Source: Tillandsia leiboldiana (taxonomy: Eukaryota; Streptophyta; Magnoliopsida; Poales; Bromeliaceae). From it: a DNA stretch of 64,000 nt. The translations under genes were made by a program, and so were the position numbers. The DNA is taken from the NCBI GenBank assembly GCA_029204045.2, contig CM055076.1:19904269-19968268 (forward strand), given 5' to 3'. Positions 35,760 to 48,379 of this stretch are shown one piece after another (the stretch's first letter is position 1; each line of letters opens with the position of its first letter). The notes beneath the pieces were generated by a model. It was not told where the DNA came from, did no database searches, and saw only the letters and a program-made list of their open reading frames with translations.

Positions 35760-36070
35760 CGTAAGAAGGGATGTTGAATTCGATTATTGAAAGAAATACT
35801 ATTCTATTGCAATTTAAGTTTTTACAGACAAGTGGTTGTTTCGCAATTTTTAACATGTGTATAGTAGATAGTGAAAAAAAATTGTAGAGAAGTAATTTTT
35901 TGAATGCTTATTGGAAGAGTAGAGGAAATAAAATTAAAGCTTCGTACGGAAGACTTACGAGTCAATCAAACTTAATTATTGCCGACAGAGAAATCCTTCC
36001 GTCTGCCCCCACTCCACACCCTTGTTAATTCAGGGAGAAACTATTGTCTGCACGCCAATATTACAAAGAA
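35760..36070. repeat. Third diverged copy of the duplication start block
   Basis: Parallels 3650-4070 and 39940-40300: TTGAAAGAAATACTATTCTA, then GGAAGAG-GAAATAAAATTAAAG, ACTCCACACCCTT and AAACTATTGTCTGC. Shorter and more diverged than copies A and B. Confidence 0.6.
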
Positions 36071-36189
36071 AAAAATATACAAAGAATGTTTGAACTTTTG
36101 TTTTTTTATAAACATGTATTTGATTTTTTTATTTGGCTTAATCATACATACTTAATTTATAGATTTTTTTTAACTTTCTATGATATACT

Positions 36190-36595
36190 TCATACATACT
36201 TTATAGATTTCAGCGCAGATTCAGCGCATGGTCGTTTTCCCTTAATTCAGCGCATGGTCGTGTTCCTTATAGGAGGGGGCCTCTCTTTTCCGCCATTTGG
36301 TCCGGTCGCCTGCATCTAGAGTATTTCCTATTTGCCCGGTCGGCTTAATTTAAAGCAACGCTGCTTTCTTTTTTCTCGGCGGAGGTTAAATCTTTTTTTG
36401 TATTGCTATAACTGTGATGGAGGTTACATTGCCTCCTTCGTTTTGTCGTTGTTGTTGACTACCATGTGCTGGTGGCGTCCTGTTGTCGTTGTGTTCGGGT
36501 TACTTGTGTTCGGGTTATTTGTTTCAGCACTGTTGGGTTTATTAGCCACTGTCCTTTGTACTCAAATAGGGTTTTATCCTGTTTAATCAAAAAAA
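36190..36595 (+). other. Inserted sequence of unknown type, possibly a retroelement 3' end
   Basis: Composition changes abruptly here. A short direct repeat AGCGCATGGTCGT (36223 and 36250) opens the segment; an 84-residue frame at 36332-36586 is hydrophobic and runs into a T-rich end. Hydrophobic frames and a terminal GGTTTTATCCTGTTTAATC followed by A are seen in LINE 3' tails, but I see no conserved domain. Confidence 0.3.
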
Positions 36596-36844
36596 TGATA
36601 TGCTTCTTCTTTTTTTTTTCAATTATACTACTCAACTATTCTATTTTTTTCGGCCTCTATACTATAAGAAAATAAACTTATAATTTTGTACAAAAATTAA
36701 TAATAAATATTGATTAAAAGAGATAAAGCATATATTCAAATTGGGAGAGGCCTAATTTCTTGAATGCTTTTAGAAAGAGGAGAGAAAATGAAATGGGGGT
36801 TCCATAGATAACACTTACAAGTCAAGGCAGACTCAATTAGAGTT

Positions 36845-37010
36845 AACGAGATTCTCCATGATCGCCGACTCCACCAATTCGGCTATGAACGGCAAAGCCA
36901 TAATCCACAGATGCTTCACCACTACTCAGGAAATTGAGTGCAGAAATTAGCGAGGAGGAAGGAGCTTTTGAATGCTGTTAGCCAAATAGAGTAGGACTGC
37001 TTTATAGAGA
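36845..37010 (-). pseudogene. Relic of an NLR 5' end (start of coding plus leader)
   Basis: Matches 31555-31790: on the minus strand ATGGCTTTGCCGTTCATAGC continues toward GGAGTCGGCGATCATGGAGA, the first codons of the NLR coiled coil. The upstream leader with CACCACTACTCAG and GAATGCTGTTAGCCAA is preserved. Nothing of the gene beyond about 15 codons remains. Confidence 0.75.
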
Positions 37011-37119
37011 GAGTCGTTTACAAGTAATTAATAAAAACGCGTCAGCTATTAAATAGATGACGTCGCGAGGGAGGAAGTTATTACACACAAAGCTAGGATT
37101 TTGAATTTGATAAAATATT

Positions 37120-37698
37120 AAAGGGGGCAATTTTCTACGTACCCCTAAAAATTTCTCTGTTTTCAGATTTACCCCTCTTAGAAGGCTAATATTAAAACTA
37201 CTCTTCTTATGTTCCAACTTCTTTCCAAAATACCCCTGAAGTTAAACTCTGTTAGTGTACCGTTTGGAACTGCCGTTATCTGTGTGTAATTACTATTTTG
37301 CCCTTTCAAATATACCCTAAACCCTAAAATCCTAAACCCCTAAACCCTAAAACCCTAAATCCTAAACCCTAAAACCCTAAAAAATCCTAAACCCTAAACC
37401 CTAAAACCCTAAACCCTAGAACCCTAAAAAACCCTAAACCCTAAATCCTAAAACCCTAAAAAATCCTAAACCCTAAACCCTAAACCCTAAACCCGGGCAA
37501 AATAGGTATATCTGATAGTTTTCAACTCCGATTATTATTTAACTCTAGTTTAACCCTAGTTAACTTAACAAAGGAAAACGGTAGGGGTATTTTTAATAAC
37601 GGTAGAACGTATGAAGGGTATATTGGAAAGAAAAAAATAAGAGGGGTAAATCAGATATTTCTTCATATTTCAGGGGTACACAGGCAATTATCCCTTTA
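37120..37698. mobile_element. Inverted-repeat element enclosing telomere-like repeats
   Basis: Left end AAAGGGGGCAATTTTCTACG and the reverse complement of the right end AAAGGGATAATTGCCTGTGT are inverted repeats. Inside them, matching pairs continue (AGATTTACCCCTC on the left, GAGGGGTAAATCAGA on the right). The centre holds the telomere-like array. There is no transposase. Confidence 0.75.
37314..37494. repeat. Interstitial telomere-like repeat array (CCCTAAA type)
   Basis: About 180 bp of CCCTAAA units with variants CCCTAAAA and TCCTAAA, the complement of the plant telomere repeat TTTAGGG. It lies in the middle of an inverted-repeat element, far from any sign of a chromosome end. Confidence 0.92.
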
Positions 37699-39839
37699 AA
37701 AATAGTAATTTAATTAGTTAATATGTAATTTTACTAATTTATTTATATATGGAAAGTTGGATTTGATAAAAATTTTAATTTAATTAGTTGGTTCATATCG
37801 TTCCACATAATATTATAATTTATTAATTTAATTTATTATATTATAAAATTAATTAAAAAAATTTATTAAAAAAATATAGTCCTAAATTTAAATAAATTTT
37901 TTTATCTTATTTCTATGCTAAGTTCCCCTTCAGCAAAATCTCAAAGGTATTATTTTTTCTCTCTTTTTTGCATTAGTGTTATAATTTTTTTGAATTAGAA
38001 TTTATTTTTCTATGATCCTAATAAATCAAGTTTGGTAGATAATATTTGATGATAAAAATATAATATTTTTTATAAAATTAATATATTATATATAATAAAT
38101 ATATATTGTTATACTAAAATATTATATTTTATCAGCCGTATACTCGTCGTGTCCGTATTCTTATTTCTTAAAATTTGTCGAGTCGCCGTGTCTGAGTCGT
38201 GTCCCGTGTTCGTGTCACACAGATAAAATATAAAATATATAATTTATTAGGGTGTATGAATAGCATTATTTTTATATGATTTTTCAGAAAAAAAAAAAGA
38301 TAAAAAATTACCTTTCGAAAAACAAAACAAAAAATAAAAAATTATAATTTTTATATTTCTAGTAATATTTGGAAAGCCGAAAATACAATTTTTAGATTAA
38401 ATTTATTTTAAAAAAAACATTTTATTTAAAAAAAAGGACTAAACAGGACAATAAATTTTTTTTCAATCACAAAATTATTTTTAAAATATTTTTATAAAAA
38501 AAACTGAACAATCTCTGAATCAATTATTTTGTAAGAAAACCAAACAATCTCTTAATCAACTTTTATCATTGTAAATTTTATTAAGTAAAATGGGTCCCAC
38601 AAATATGCCCTCTTTATTTTTTTAAAAATAACTGACTATTGCATTCAATAGCACTAGTCAAGCAATTGATTAATCAATCACATGAAAATCTTCATATCCA
38701 AATAAAAAACAAAGAAAAAAAAGTAAAAAAAATAGAGGGAATGCGTTAGGAAATTGCAGAAAGAAAGTGACAAAGATCACCACTTAGTAACGGAGATTCT
38801 TTTGCATTTAATGAAAGTAAGACTTAATTGCACCCTGCTATACTGTATTTTATTATTATTTTTATTTATTATATTATAATAAATATTTTTAAAAAGTATT
38901 ATTTTGTTGAGCTAGACTAGACTAGTATATTTTCGAAAGTACAGAGATTTATATATACTTTAAAGTTTTTTTTTTTTTTTTTTCTTAATAGAACATTTGA
39001 TTCGGTGATTGACTTCGATAGACATAATTTACAATATTGAAACTATTTAGAAATCAAATTTTATAATTTTATAATTTTATTTGTCTAATGAACGAGTAGT
39101 CTCAAAATAAAATAAAAGAAAGAAAATAACAATCTCATAAAAAATAAGAGAAAAATTAAAATTTAAATCAGAATGATATTGCTCTTTAAGATAAATAAAT
39201 TTTTTTATTAATTTTTTATCTAATTTTAATTATTCTATACCGTTCAGTAGATATAATAGTAAGTGTCAAAAAAATTTTCAGAAAAAACAATTTCTTGTAT
39301 GCTTCTTGGAAGAGGGCAGGAAATATAATACAAACTGCACAAAAAGATCACAAGTTCTGGAAGATAGTGTTGTGAAAGTATAGAAAGTTTTAGCCCCACG
39401 CAACTGCTATATTGAGGGAGAAATTACTGTCGTCTGGTGTTTAAATACTTTTTTATTATCCACCACAATTATGTAGATATTTTAAACTTTACTACTTAGG
39501 CTTTAAGAACAAATGACGAAAAAAATATTCAATTTATATCTGTAAAAAATTATTTTATATAATTTTTATGTCTTAGGAACAAATGATGCTACCAAGTTTT
39601 CTGTCGTTGGTGATCATTTTGATCCCTTTGATCATTCTAGTTCCCTAGCCACACACTAAAACCTAGGGATACACTATCATCCTAAACGCAATCTAGCTCT
39701 TCATTTAAGGGTCAAAAACTTAATAGCACTAATGACTTGATACTATTAATAGCATAGTAATATAGTTCTATCTGAGTCCGACTACTATGCTGTTGATAGT
39801 ACCAAACACTTGGTGCTACTAAGTTTTTTGCCATTAGAT
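37699..39839. other. AT-rich intergenic sequence with NLR-flank repeats
   Basis: 38310-38620 repeats the NLR upstream stretch of 31790-32100. 38900-39010 and 39230-39420 repeat 34180-34260 and 34500-34600 (GAGCTAGACTAG, TTTTCGAAAG, CTTGGAAGAGG). 38968-38985 is a T homopolymer. 39565-39840 contains inverted motifs GGTGCTAC and GTACCAAACACTTGG of the small fold-back family also at 56551-56757. No gene. Confidence 0.55.
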
Positions 39840-40762
39840 CTACCTAGATACATCAGTTAAAGATCAATCTGGATACATAATTAGTAACTTCAATTAAAAA
39901 GAGATGTTTATAAAAAAAGATTTGAAATAATCAGTGAGAAGGAGTATTGAATAATAATTAAAAAATATCATTCTTTGTAGCAATTTAAGCTTTTAAGGAT
40001 AATGAAATCAAAGTTTGAACACTTCTTGGAAGAGGAAAGAAAATGAAATCAAAGTTTCATCGAGAAGACTTGTAAGTCAAAGCCCGAGAAATTTATTTGT
40101 TTTCCTTACCTCAAATCAACAAAACTAAATTATTGCTAGAGAAATCTGTCCTCCTCCACTCCACACTCTTTGAGGGGTAGAAATTATTATCTACAATCTG
40201 TTTCAGAAAAAAAAAATTATTGTCTATAATGTGTCCTTCCCGACTCCACACCCTTTTAGAGAGAGAAATTATTGTCCGCCTATAATTACATCATATGTAC
40301 TATATTTCTAAAATTTCGTAATAGAGGTTTAATATTAAAATTTAGATTAAAATATAGAATTTTTTTTTTTTTTTGTAAATATTCATCTTCTCTCTTCTTC
40401 TTTTTTTTATGATTTTAGAAATCTATATTTTACACCCTTAAAATTTTAAATATGTTTCAAAAAATTTCGATGTTAAAGGAGTGGGTAAAAATACAAAACT
40501 ACAGTTACTCATTATGGAGTGCAAAAATAATGTTTTAATATATTTTTAGTATTTTTAAGTGTATTCGGTATGTCCAGTTATAATTTATAAAAAATAGACC
40601 ATGACGATGCGGACTAAGTGTATCAATTTGAAATTTCAAGAAGAAAAAATATAGTTTTTTGAAAATTAGAAAGAAAAAATAAAAAGGCAAATATTTATTA
40701 ATTTTTTATTTTACTTGATGTTACAGTCATAATTTTTTTTCAAAATCTTGTAATTTTTTTTT

Positions 40763-40981
40763 GGGTTAATTGCATACATGTCCCTGCAAATATGTCGAAT
40801 TGCAAATATATCCCTGCAAAATTCAACTTTTCATATTTATCTCTTCAAAAATCCACCGTTATTCAAATATGCCCCTACCGTCCATCTCTGTTAAAAAAGT
40901 TGATTTAACCCTAGGTTAAATACTTAACCTTGGTTAGATTAAAAATTGAATTTACATATTTACCCTTTCCATATTATACCT

Positions 40982-41014
<33 letters not shown>

Positions 41015-41304
41015 AAACGGAAAAAAAAGAATTATTTTGATGATAGAATTTTATAATTTTTGGAGAGGGGCATTTTTGTAACAAGTATAATGATATTGCT
41101 TTTGGAGGGATATATTTGTAAGGGGGCAAAAAAGTCATTTCACATCGAATCTGTTAAAAAATAAACCGATTCCAAACGGGGATTAACCAGAGGGGCATAT
41201 TTGAAGAACTTTGGATTTTTGAAAGGATAAATATGAAAAGTTGAATTTTGTAAGGATATATTTGTAATTCGACATATTTGCAGGGACATGTATGCAATTA
41301 ACCC
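40763..41304. mobile_element. MITE, 542 bp, present only in duplication copy B
   Basis: Terminal inverted repeats of about 75 bp start GGGTTAATTGCATACATGTC and end in the complement. Both sides are flanked by runs of eight or nine T. Copy A has the single uninterrupted T run at about 4532-4539. The length of the T repeat would fit the 8-9 bp duplications of hAT or Mutator elements. An A31 tract lies inside at 40983-41013. Confidence 0.85.
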
Positions 41305-41466
41305 TTTTTTTTATATATATTGTCCCTTTACTGTTGTAGATTACATTAGTTGAATTGGGCTTGGATTTTAAAAAGCGACTCATTGAAAATTTATGTAGAA
41401 GTAATTATTTGCATAAGGGAATTAATTATTGGCTACACCTTTTGTATTTGAATGGCCTATGTATAG

Positions 41467-41497
<31 letters not shown>

Positions 41498-43384
41498 CGG
41501 CGATTTCTTATAAATCGAATAAAGTTTTGTCTTTTTTCTATGATTAATTCTCAAATATTTAAGTCCGATTATTATTAATATAATGTCTATGATCTCTTAT
41601 CCAATATAGGAATATTGGAATGTGACAAATTCCTCTCATTTAGGTATTTCGATCTGGCTCAGCTCCGACGATGGTCCCAACCACCGATCTAAAATTTTTA
41701 AATCCAGTTATTATTAATAATGTCTATGGTCTCTTATATATTCAATTATAATTTTATTCTAATCTAGAACTCCTCGGGTGTGACAATCACTCCATGGTTT
41801 ACTTTGCTCTCATGTCATTTAATTTTTATTTCACCAAAAAATTTAATGTCCAACGGATGGCAAAGTAAAATAATTTGAAAATAATTACATGATCACAAAG
41901 TGAACAATGCGCTAAACCATGAAATAATTAGATATAACTTTTTGAACGATAGGATGACAAAATAAAAATAAGTTTTTCAAAATTTATAATTTTTCCAATA
42001 TAGGCTCTTTAGATATTTTAGATCAAACATATGGGATCATATATAGGTGCGGTGCATACAGTGTATGTGTACACTGGGTTCAGGCAATTGTTTCTCATTG
42101 CACATAATGGGTAAAACTACTAATTTTTTTTTTTTATTGAAACATTAAATTATAGCAAAAAAAAAAAAAGACTTTAATGGTTTTAATCAACTTTTAGCAA
42201 ATAAAACTAAATCAACCGAGAGCTAATAGAGCCATTAAACTTGACAAAATTTTTACTTTAACTAACTAAAATAACTCGAAAAAAAGTTAAGAGGGTGTAA
42301 TTAAATAAAAAAGAAAAAAAGAAAAATAAGGAGCTATTAAATGGGGTGTACTCAGTATAGACAAAAAAGGAACACTGAAATACATTGTTTAAGAAATCTG
42401 AATCAAAACCAAACTTATACAGATTGAAGACTGAACTGAACATGAAAAACACTTTTCAAATAGGCTCGAGATGTAACAGATTGTGTGTGTATAAATTGGC
42501 AATAACTAATATGAATATTGTTGTCGATATAGATAGACCATTTATAATCTCTCCAGTAGAAAGATATTCCTATTGTAGAAAGAATAGTAGTAGTAAGAAC
42601 TAGAAAATATAAAAACCACCAAACTTCTCTAAGCAGGAAGAAATTTTAGATATCCATAGTCTCAATCATATTACTATGTCCAGAAACTATATGTGCTACT
42701 GATTTATCCTTTACTTGGATATTCTAACTCAGAAATTTTTTGTCCATTAAATGAAATAATGGCATTATATCTGATTCAGATATTCAAAATGATGCTCCGA
42801 ACTTTATTGTTGTGATGTTGCAGTTATGAAGGTGTGTTCAAACAACAGGAATTAAACAGTCGACCAATAAAAGACAACTTTTTCAGAATAGATTTTTCAG
42901 CCAAGCAGGCTTCTGTTTGGCTTCTTTATTTCGCATTTTGTTCTGCGCCAAAAGAGGAGAGCTCCAAAAAATAGAATGATGAAAGCTACAAGAAGATTGT
43001 CAATATATGTCCAAAAGAATTGGCAACTCTCTACCCATTCCAAAATGTAAGATGGCAATGTTCTATAAAGTAGATTTCTACCTAAATTCTTGCGCATGTC
43101 GTTTCACAAGCAGTGATCACAAATCATGAGGTTTTCATTGTAATTTGGATAAAGACTATAATCGTTAGTATTTTCTTCAGTTACACTCTTGATGTCAAAA
43201 GGCGGAACTATTTAAGATTGAAAGTAGAAATGATCGTCACAATTAACTACGAGTTAAGTAAGGGGGGCATGAACGTCCTTCAAAATTAATGACCATATTG
43301 AGACATAATCCTTGAAATAATATCCAAAGTACAATCATCAGTTGCAGAACTCATTTTCGTGCAGAAGATGTTAAATAGCTGCGT

Positions 43385-43386
<2 letters not shown>

Positions 43387-43426
<40 letters not shown>
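43387..43426. repeat. Poly-A homopolymer, copy B counterpart of 7408-7465
   Basis: A tract of about 40 A in the same sequence context (GCTGCGTGCA before it, AACCATAATTAGAAAAATT after it). Confidence 0.9.
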
Positions 43427-43430
<4 letters not shown>

Positions 43431-44113
43431 CATAATTAGAAAAATTACCACAAAAAAGGCAGAACCTTTTAAGATAACTTTGTCCAGACATATTTTTGAA
43501 ACCTCCTTTACCATGCCAAATATTTCATCAGCATCAGCAGGTAGAAACCATCCATTCTTACAAGCATTCTGAAAAGCCCACAACATACTCAAATTAATGA
43601 ATACATAGGAAGTGAGCTTCAAAAGAAACTTTTGAAATACAAAGCAAGATATAAGCTTGCATGTTGTTTATTAAGCATCATCAGAAAAGTTGAGAACAAA
43701 AAATGGCCATCAACAAGGAGCGATAATCTTTTAAAGCAACTCATGAGATTCCCAACAAAAGCAAATTTACCCCTGTAAAATCTAACTATCATATATACTC
43801 TTACATGTTGCAGAGTCTCACAAAATAAAATAAATTACAAATTAAAAATTAAAAATTTAAAATTAAAAATTAAACAACCATCCACCACATCATCAAAATT
43901 CTGAACCTAGTGATTTTCCCTGAAGCAAATGCCATCACCTTAAGCAGCAACTAAAATTGTCCTTCTCTACTAGGAAATCAAATTAGTCCCACCGCTTGTA
44001 CTTACACTCAAAATATCCTTCAGCTTGCTAATTGGTCTGCTAGGGAAGATTAATTAAGCAGTAAAACAGAATAACCAGTAAAATTAAGCTACATTGAAGA
44101 CACTAATCACATC

Positions 44114-44141
44114 ATATATATATATAGATATGTATATATAT

Positions 44142-44177
<36 letters not shown>
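44114..44177. repeat. (AT)n microsatellite, copy B
   Basis: Alternating AT with a few G interruptions; counterpart of 25549-25591. Confidence 0.9.
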
Positions 44178-44179
<2 letters not shown>

Positions 44180-45544
44180 GTCTAATTCCAATCCTGTACC
44201 AAGAAAATTAGGAGAATATACACAAAGCAGTAAAACTTTAACCATACTTCGTAACAAGGACGAAATCGATAGCCTATAATAATAGGAATCTTTTAAATTC
44301 ATACTCCACCGAGAACAAAAAGAAAACGGAAATACATAGGCAGTTTATTTAGTCCTATTACATTCCTATAGAGAAATCAATAGAGTTTTTAATTCATTCT
44401 CGCACCACCAAACATAGAGAATAAGCGGTAACACTACAGTTTTTTTTTTTTGTATTCAATATGAAATTGAACGAAATGGTTTTTAAAAACTATAAATAAA
44501 GTAAGAGTAAGGCGCTGTAGGATGTGGTTGCAAGTTGATGCCTGCTGCAGCGTAGCCATCATTTTCCTTTTACGATGAGTCAACAGAGTCGTATCGCCGG
44601 AGCATCCACCAAATTTACTCTAAATGTCGATACAACCTGCACTAAAAACTAAAAGAAGTTTAACAAAATTTAAAGCAAGATCTATACTGTTGAAATTGAG
44701 TTCACAAGTTTAATTTGGTGCCTGTTACACTGCTGAAAAAAATAACAAAAATTTGAAACAAATTTTAAAGCAATGTCTAACAATTTCATCGGATAATAGA
44801 CAAAAAGTAAACAAGCGTATGACCAGGATATGAAATTTGCTATTTATGCCATAATATTCAAACACTAAATTATCTTTAGGATATATGAATATATATCGAG
44901 GATAAACAAAATCGAAGCATTTAACATCCTTGCCCCAAAAGAGGGCAATTTCTTTCTTAAAGATTTTACATTGTTTTGGCTTTAGAGAGAAATAAAAAAA
45001 AAAAGAAAAAAGAAGAAAAGAGGAATACATGGAATCTAATTTTAATCCTGTGCCAAAAAAACTAAAGAATACAGATGTGGAAGCTAACTGTTCGATTGAT
45101 GGATAGGGGTAATCAAATATAAGTCTTGGGACCACCATATACTACAAGGGGTGATTATAAGCACTATATATATTTCCTTGTATGTATCCAAAAATCATAA
45201 AGTATGGGTAAAAATAAAAAATAAAAAATCTTTTGAGGATGCTAAGTTAAAAATTGAACCTGGCTGCTCAAGCATCATTCAAAAAAAAGTGTAAATAATC
45301 CTGAAACAAATGAGAAAAGCTTGTTAAGTTTGAATGAGATGTAGTTCATTAAGACCGAAATGAATTGCATTAATTACAGAGATGTTTTGGCTACTTCAAA
45401 GAAGCTCAACAACTTCATCAGATTGTAGACAAAAAAAAGAAAAAAAAAGCTTCATCAGATTATGGACAAAAAAACAAAAGAACAAAGAAAAAATAGTACA
45501 TGATAGAAAATTTTAAAAAAGATTCTGAAGTATAGTGCAGAAAT

Positions 45545-46808
45545 TAAAGGTGTAATAAAGCCTTCTATTTATTCTTCCTTAGTATATGTATTGTAGTATA
45601 TGTACTATATAGAATGCTAATTAAAGAGTGATATAACGTGCCACAAATTAGTTGATACAATTTGGGAGTACCTACTAAATTTACTCCCAAATTGATATAT
45701 ATATTGCCGCTAAAACTCGGTTTTGTTGTAGTGATAGTCTTATTGGTTGCGTTTACTTATTATAGTCTCAACACTATTGAAGACTTAGTCTTACTTGTGA
45801 TCTGGTTTTTAAATCAAGCTTCAGTGTAATCTACCTACAGGTTTCTCATCAAACACACAGAAAAATCTCCCATAGAGAGGACTTGTAGCATACTGCTATA
45901 GGAAAAGAACAATAAACAATTTTTTTTTTGTTGTTAAAAACTCTTTTAAATTTAATTCATTTGCATTACTAATAATGTGCAACTCATAAGAAAGTTTCCA
46001 TACAGGTCTACGTGATTGTTTTCTGACGAAAAGGCAAAACAAAGTATTTCTTCACAAATTATTCTTCACTTCCTATGATACCATTACATTCCTCAATAAT
46101 GAATAAGTATAAAGAAGAATTTTCACAAAGAAAAAGAAAAGGCATAAAGTAGGTATATATCTTCATAAATTGAGAGTCATACCGTGAGAAATCTGAGGTG
46201 TTTTCTGGTTCACTTGGGGCTCCATTTAAGTTTCTGCCTCGGAAATGGTGAATCTGATTCAATACAGAAGATAGGAAATACTAGATCTTCGGAAGTATCA
46301 GCTTCAAACCAAATGCTAGTAGTTTAAGCTCTCTCGAAATCCCTCCATTTTTCCCAGTAACAAACAGCTCAAATATTCCAGAGTTTGCAACAAACAGCAA
46401 CATCCGATGAATGGTCAAATTTGCCTAGGTGGAGCTTCTATTTGTGTAAAATTACTCAAAGTATCACACTAAGGAGTTTTATACTTCAGCAGAGTTGGAT
46501 GTGAGCTTTTTTTTTTGAGAACTAGAAACTCATATCAGCTTCACATAAGGAGAAGATGTTCTAAAAGCAAAACTAAAAAAGCACCGGCTTTCGCAACAAT
46601 GGAAGAATTAGCTTCCCAGAGTCTCTCCTTGTCAAGCCTCAAATACTCTCACTACCCTTTCTTCCCTTTCCCTTGTTACACCTTCTCTCACAAGGGAGGA
46701 ATATCTCTCTACCCAAAGACATTAACACCTCCCTTACTATTTCCTCTCACAAAAATTGCAGTTTTACTACACATTACGCTATTATGCATGACTCAGCGGC
46801 AGCAAAAC
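45545..46808. other. Intergenic region downstream of the PPR gene
   Basis: About 45700-45745 ends in GGTTTTGTTGTAGTG, the inverted form of the CACTACAACAAAA end seen in many plant CACTA-like elements (also at 53205-53222). The part near 46060-46300 could belong to a 3' untranslated region on the minus strand; its short frame has no recognisable domain. No other gene. Confidence 0.45.
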
Positions 46809-48320
46809 TTATTTCCCCTTTCCAAGTCGATCTAAATATCTGTTATAAGTGGCAATATTTGGTATAAAGTCTCCATCCAGCATCTCATCCAACACACCTT
46901 CCCCCTCCTTCCTCTTCCCTTCTCTCGAAAACCCCCTCACCAATATACTAAACGTCACACCGTCCGGCTCGAAACCCTTCTTCGAGGCAAACACTCTCAA
47001 TCTATTAGCATCCGACGTTCTCCCAACATCGCAGAGAGCTTCTAAAAGACAGTTGCAGGTGATTGGATCAGGAACCATTCCCTCCTCAATCATTCTCTCC
47101 ATCAACCCACACGCTTCATCCAAATTTCCAAATTTTCTTAGGCCCTCCATTAGAGTAGTACATGTCACCACACTCACTGAGCTTCTCCTCTTCTCCCACA
47201 TGAGGTCGAACACCTCCGATGCTCTCTCTATTTTTCCTTCCCGGCACAGAGACTCGATCAGCGCCAAGCAATCGAAGCCCTCTGGCAATGCTCCGCTCCC
47301 CAAGAACTCCACCAGAAGGTCCCCGGCCTCTATAGCCCGGCCTTCTTTGCACAACCCGTCAACGACAATCTCGCAGGTGGCGAGCGAGAAGCCGGTCCCG
47401 AGATCGAGCATCTCGCGTGCGATCCTGACGCCCTCCGTAAACTTATTTTCGCGGAAGAATCCTCTAATGAGGGTGTTGAAGGTGACGACGTTGGGGTCGC
47501 AGCCGAACGAGCGCATCTGGCGGAGCCATGGCAGTGCGGAGTCGACGCCAGAGCTGCGGCAGGCGCTGGCGATGAGGATGTTGAAGGTAAAGGCGTCGGG
47601 GTGGACGCGGTCCAGGCGGGTCATATCGTCGAACAGGCAGAGGGCGTCGGAGTGGCGGCCCCAGCGGGCGAAGCCGTGGAGGAGGATGTTGTAGAGGGCA
47701 GGGGCGGGGCCGGCGCGGGCGTCTAGGGCGCGGCGGAGGGCGCGGAGGGAGGCTGCGGCGTCGTCGAGGAGGCCGGCGTGGCAGAGGGCGGGGAGGGCGG
47801 CGCGGAAGGTGGGCTCGAGGTGGGGGCAGGCGAAGACGGAAGCGTCGGCGCAGGGGCAGGGGTGGGAGAGGACGCGGCGGAGGAGGAGGGCGAGGTGCGG
47901 GGCGCGGGCAGAGGAGGCGAGGGAGCGGGAGAGGAAGGAGTAGACGGAGTGGTCGGGGCGGAAAGAGTCGAGGGAGGAGGAGGCCCAGAGAAGGACGTGG
48001 AGGTCATAGGGGGAGAGCCGCGGGTAGTGGCGGAGGCGGCCCCGCAGGAGGCGGAGGAGGTCGGCGGAGGAGAAGGACGGGGAAGGCAGGTGGGCGCCGA
48101 CGAACCGGGCGAGGGCGGATGGCGGGGCCGGAGAGAGGTGGGACAGCGGGAGGGAGAGGACGGGAGGGAGAGAGGGGTCGGGTTCTAGGAGGCCCTCGAG
48201 AGGGAGCGCCGCGGAGGAGTCGTCGGCGGCGGCGGCGGCTTCCCGCTCCGGTTCGGTCAGACGGCGGTCCTTAGCGATCAGCGAGGGGAGGCTTTTCGCG
48301 AGTCGCCTCTTCGTCGCCAT
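46809..48320 (-). CDS. P-type pentatricopeptide-repeat protein, 503 aa (orthologue of Arabidopsis At2g36240)
   Basis: PPR proteins bind specific RNAs in mitochondria or chloroplasts; I cannot tell the target. The single exon has nine tandem motifs of about 35 residues from residue 205 to the end, beginning with ALYNILLHGFARWG, then FTFNILIASACRSSG, VTFNTLIRGFFREN, ATCEIVVDGLCKEGR and so on to ATYNRYLDRL. There is no E, DYW or SMR domain, so it is P-class. The segment before the repeats (residues 155-180, with a CPCADASVFACPHLEP block) and the ending KKGFEPDGVTFSILV...GEGVLDEML resemble At2g36240 as I remember it, and length agrees. The first 90 residues are Ala/Pro/Leu rich. GC content is extreme at the 5' end and falls toward the 3' end, typical of monocot genes. 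The ATG at 48320 is the first in frame. Confidence 0.92.
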   Translation of the reverse strand: MATKRRLAKSLPSLIAKDRRLTEPEREAAAAADDSSAALPLEGLLEPDPSLPPVLSLPLSHLSPAPPSALARFVGAHLPSPSFSSADLLRLLRGRLRHYPRLSPYDLHVLLWASSSLDSFRPDHSVYSFLSRSLASSARAPHLALLLRRVLSHPCPCADASVFACPHLEPTFRAALPALCHAGLLDDAAASLRALRRALDARAGPAPALYNILLHGFARWGRHSDALCLFDDMTRLDRVHPDAFTFNILIASACRSSGVDSALPWLRQMRSFGCDPNVVTFNTLIRGFFRENKFTEGVRIAREMLDLGTGFSLATCEIVVDGLCKEGRAIEAGDLLVEFLGSGALPEGFDCLALIESLCREGKIERASEVFDLMWEKRRSSVSVVTCTTLMEGLRKFGNLDEACGLMERMIEEGMVPDPITCNCLLEALCDVGRTSDANRLRVFASKKGFEPDGVTFSILVRGFSREGKRKEGEGVLDEMLDGDFIPNIATYNRYLDRLGKGK

Positions 48321-48379
48321 GAATCTCGATTATTAATGATGCCGAGCGAGATCCCTGGGTGTAAATTGCACTGTTACTG

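Larger units (their letters stand above)
39840..45540. repeat. Segmental duplication copy B
   Basis: Collinear with 3553-7764 plus 25180-27480. It lacks the LINE (empty site at 43714-43726) and the SINE at 5237-5358, but has a MITE at 40763-41304 that is absent from A. It contains no intact gene. A 66-residue minus-strand frame at 42897-43097 with a hydrophobic segment has no uninterrupted counterpart in A. Confidence 0.82.

Noticed and set aside
36332..36586. Possible small membrane protein (84 aa, hydrophobic)
   Set aside because: T-rich composition explains the hydrophobicity; no homologous frame and no gene structure around it.
37314..37494. Chromosome end or subtelomere
   Set aside because: The array is short, degenerate, flanked by inverted repeats and followed by ordinary euchromatic-type sequence on both sides.
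42897..43097. 66-aa frame with one membrane segment in copy B
   Set aside because: The duplicate copy A lacks the central 50 bp and does not keep the frame, so selection for a protein is not apparent.
46849..48188. Large plus-strand frames opposite the PPR gene
   Set aside because: Antisense shadows of the GC-rich PPR coding sequence.
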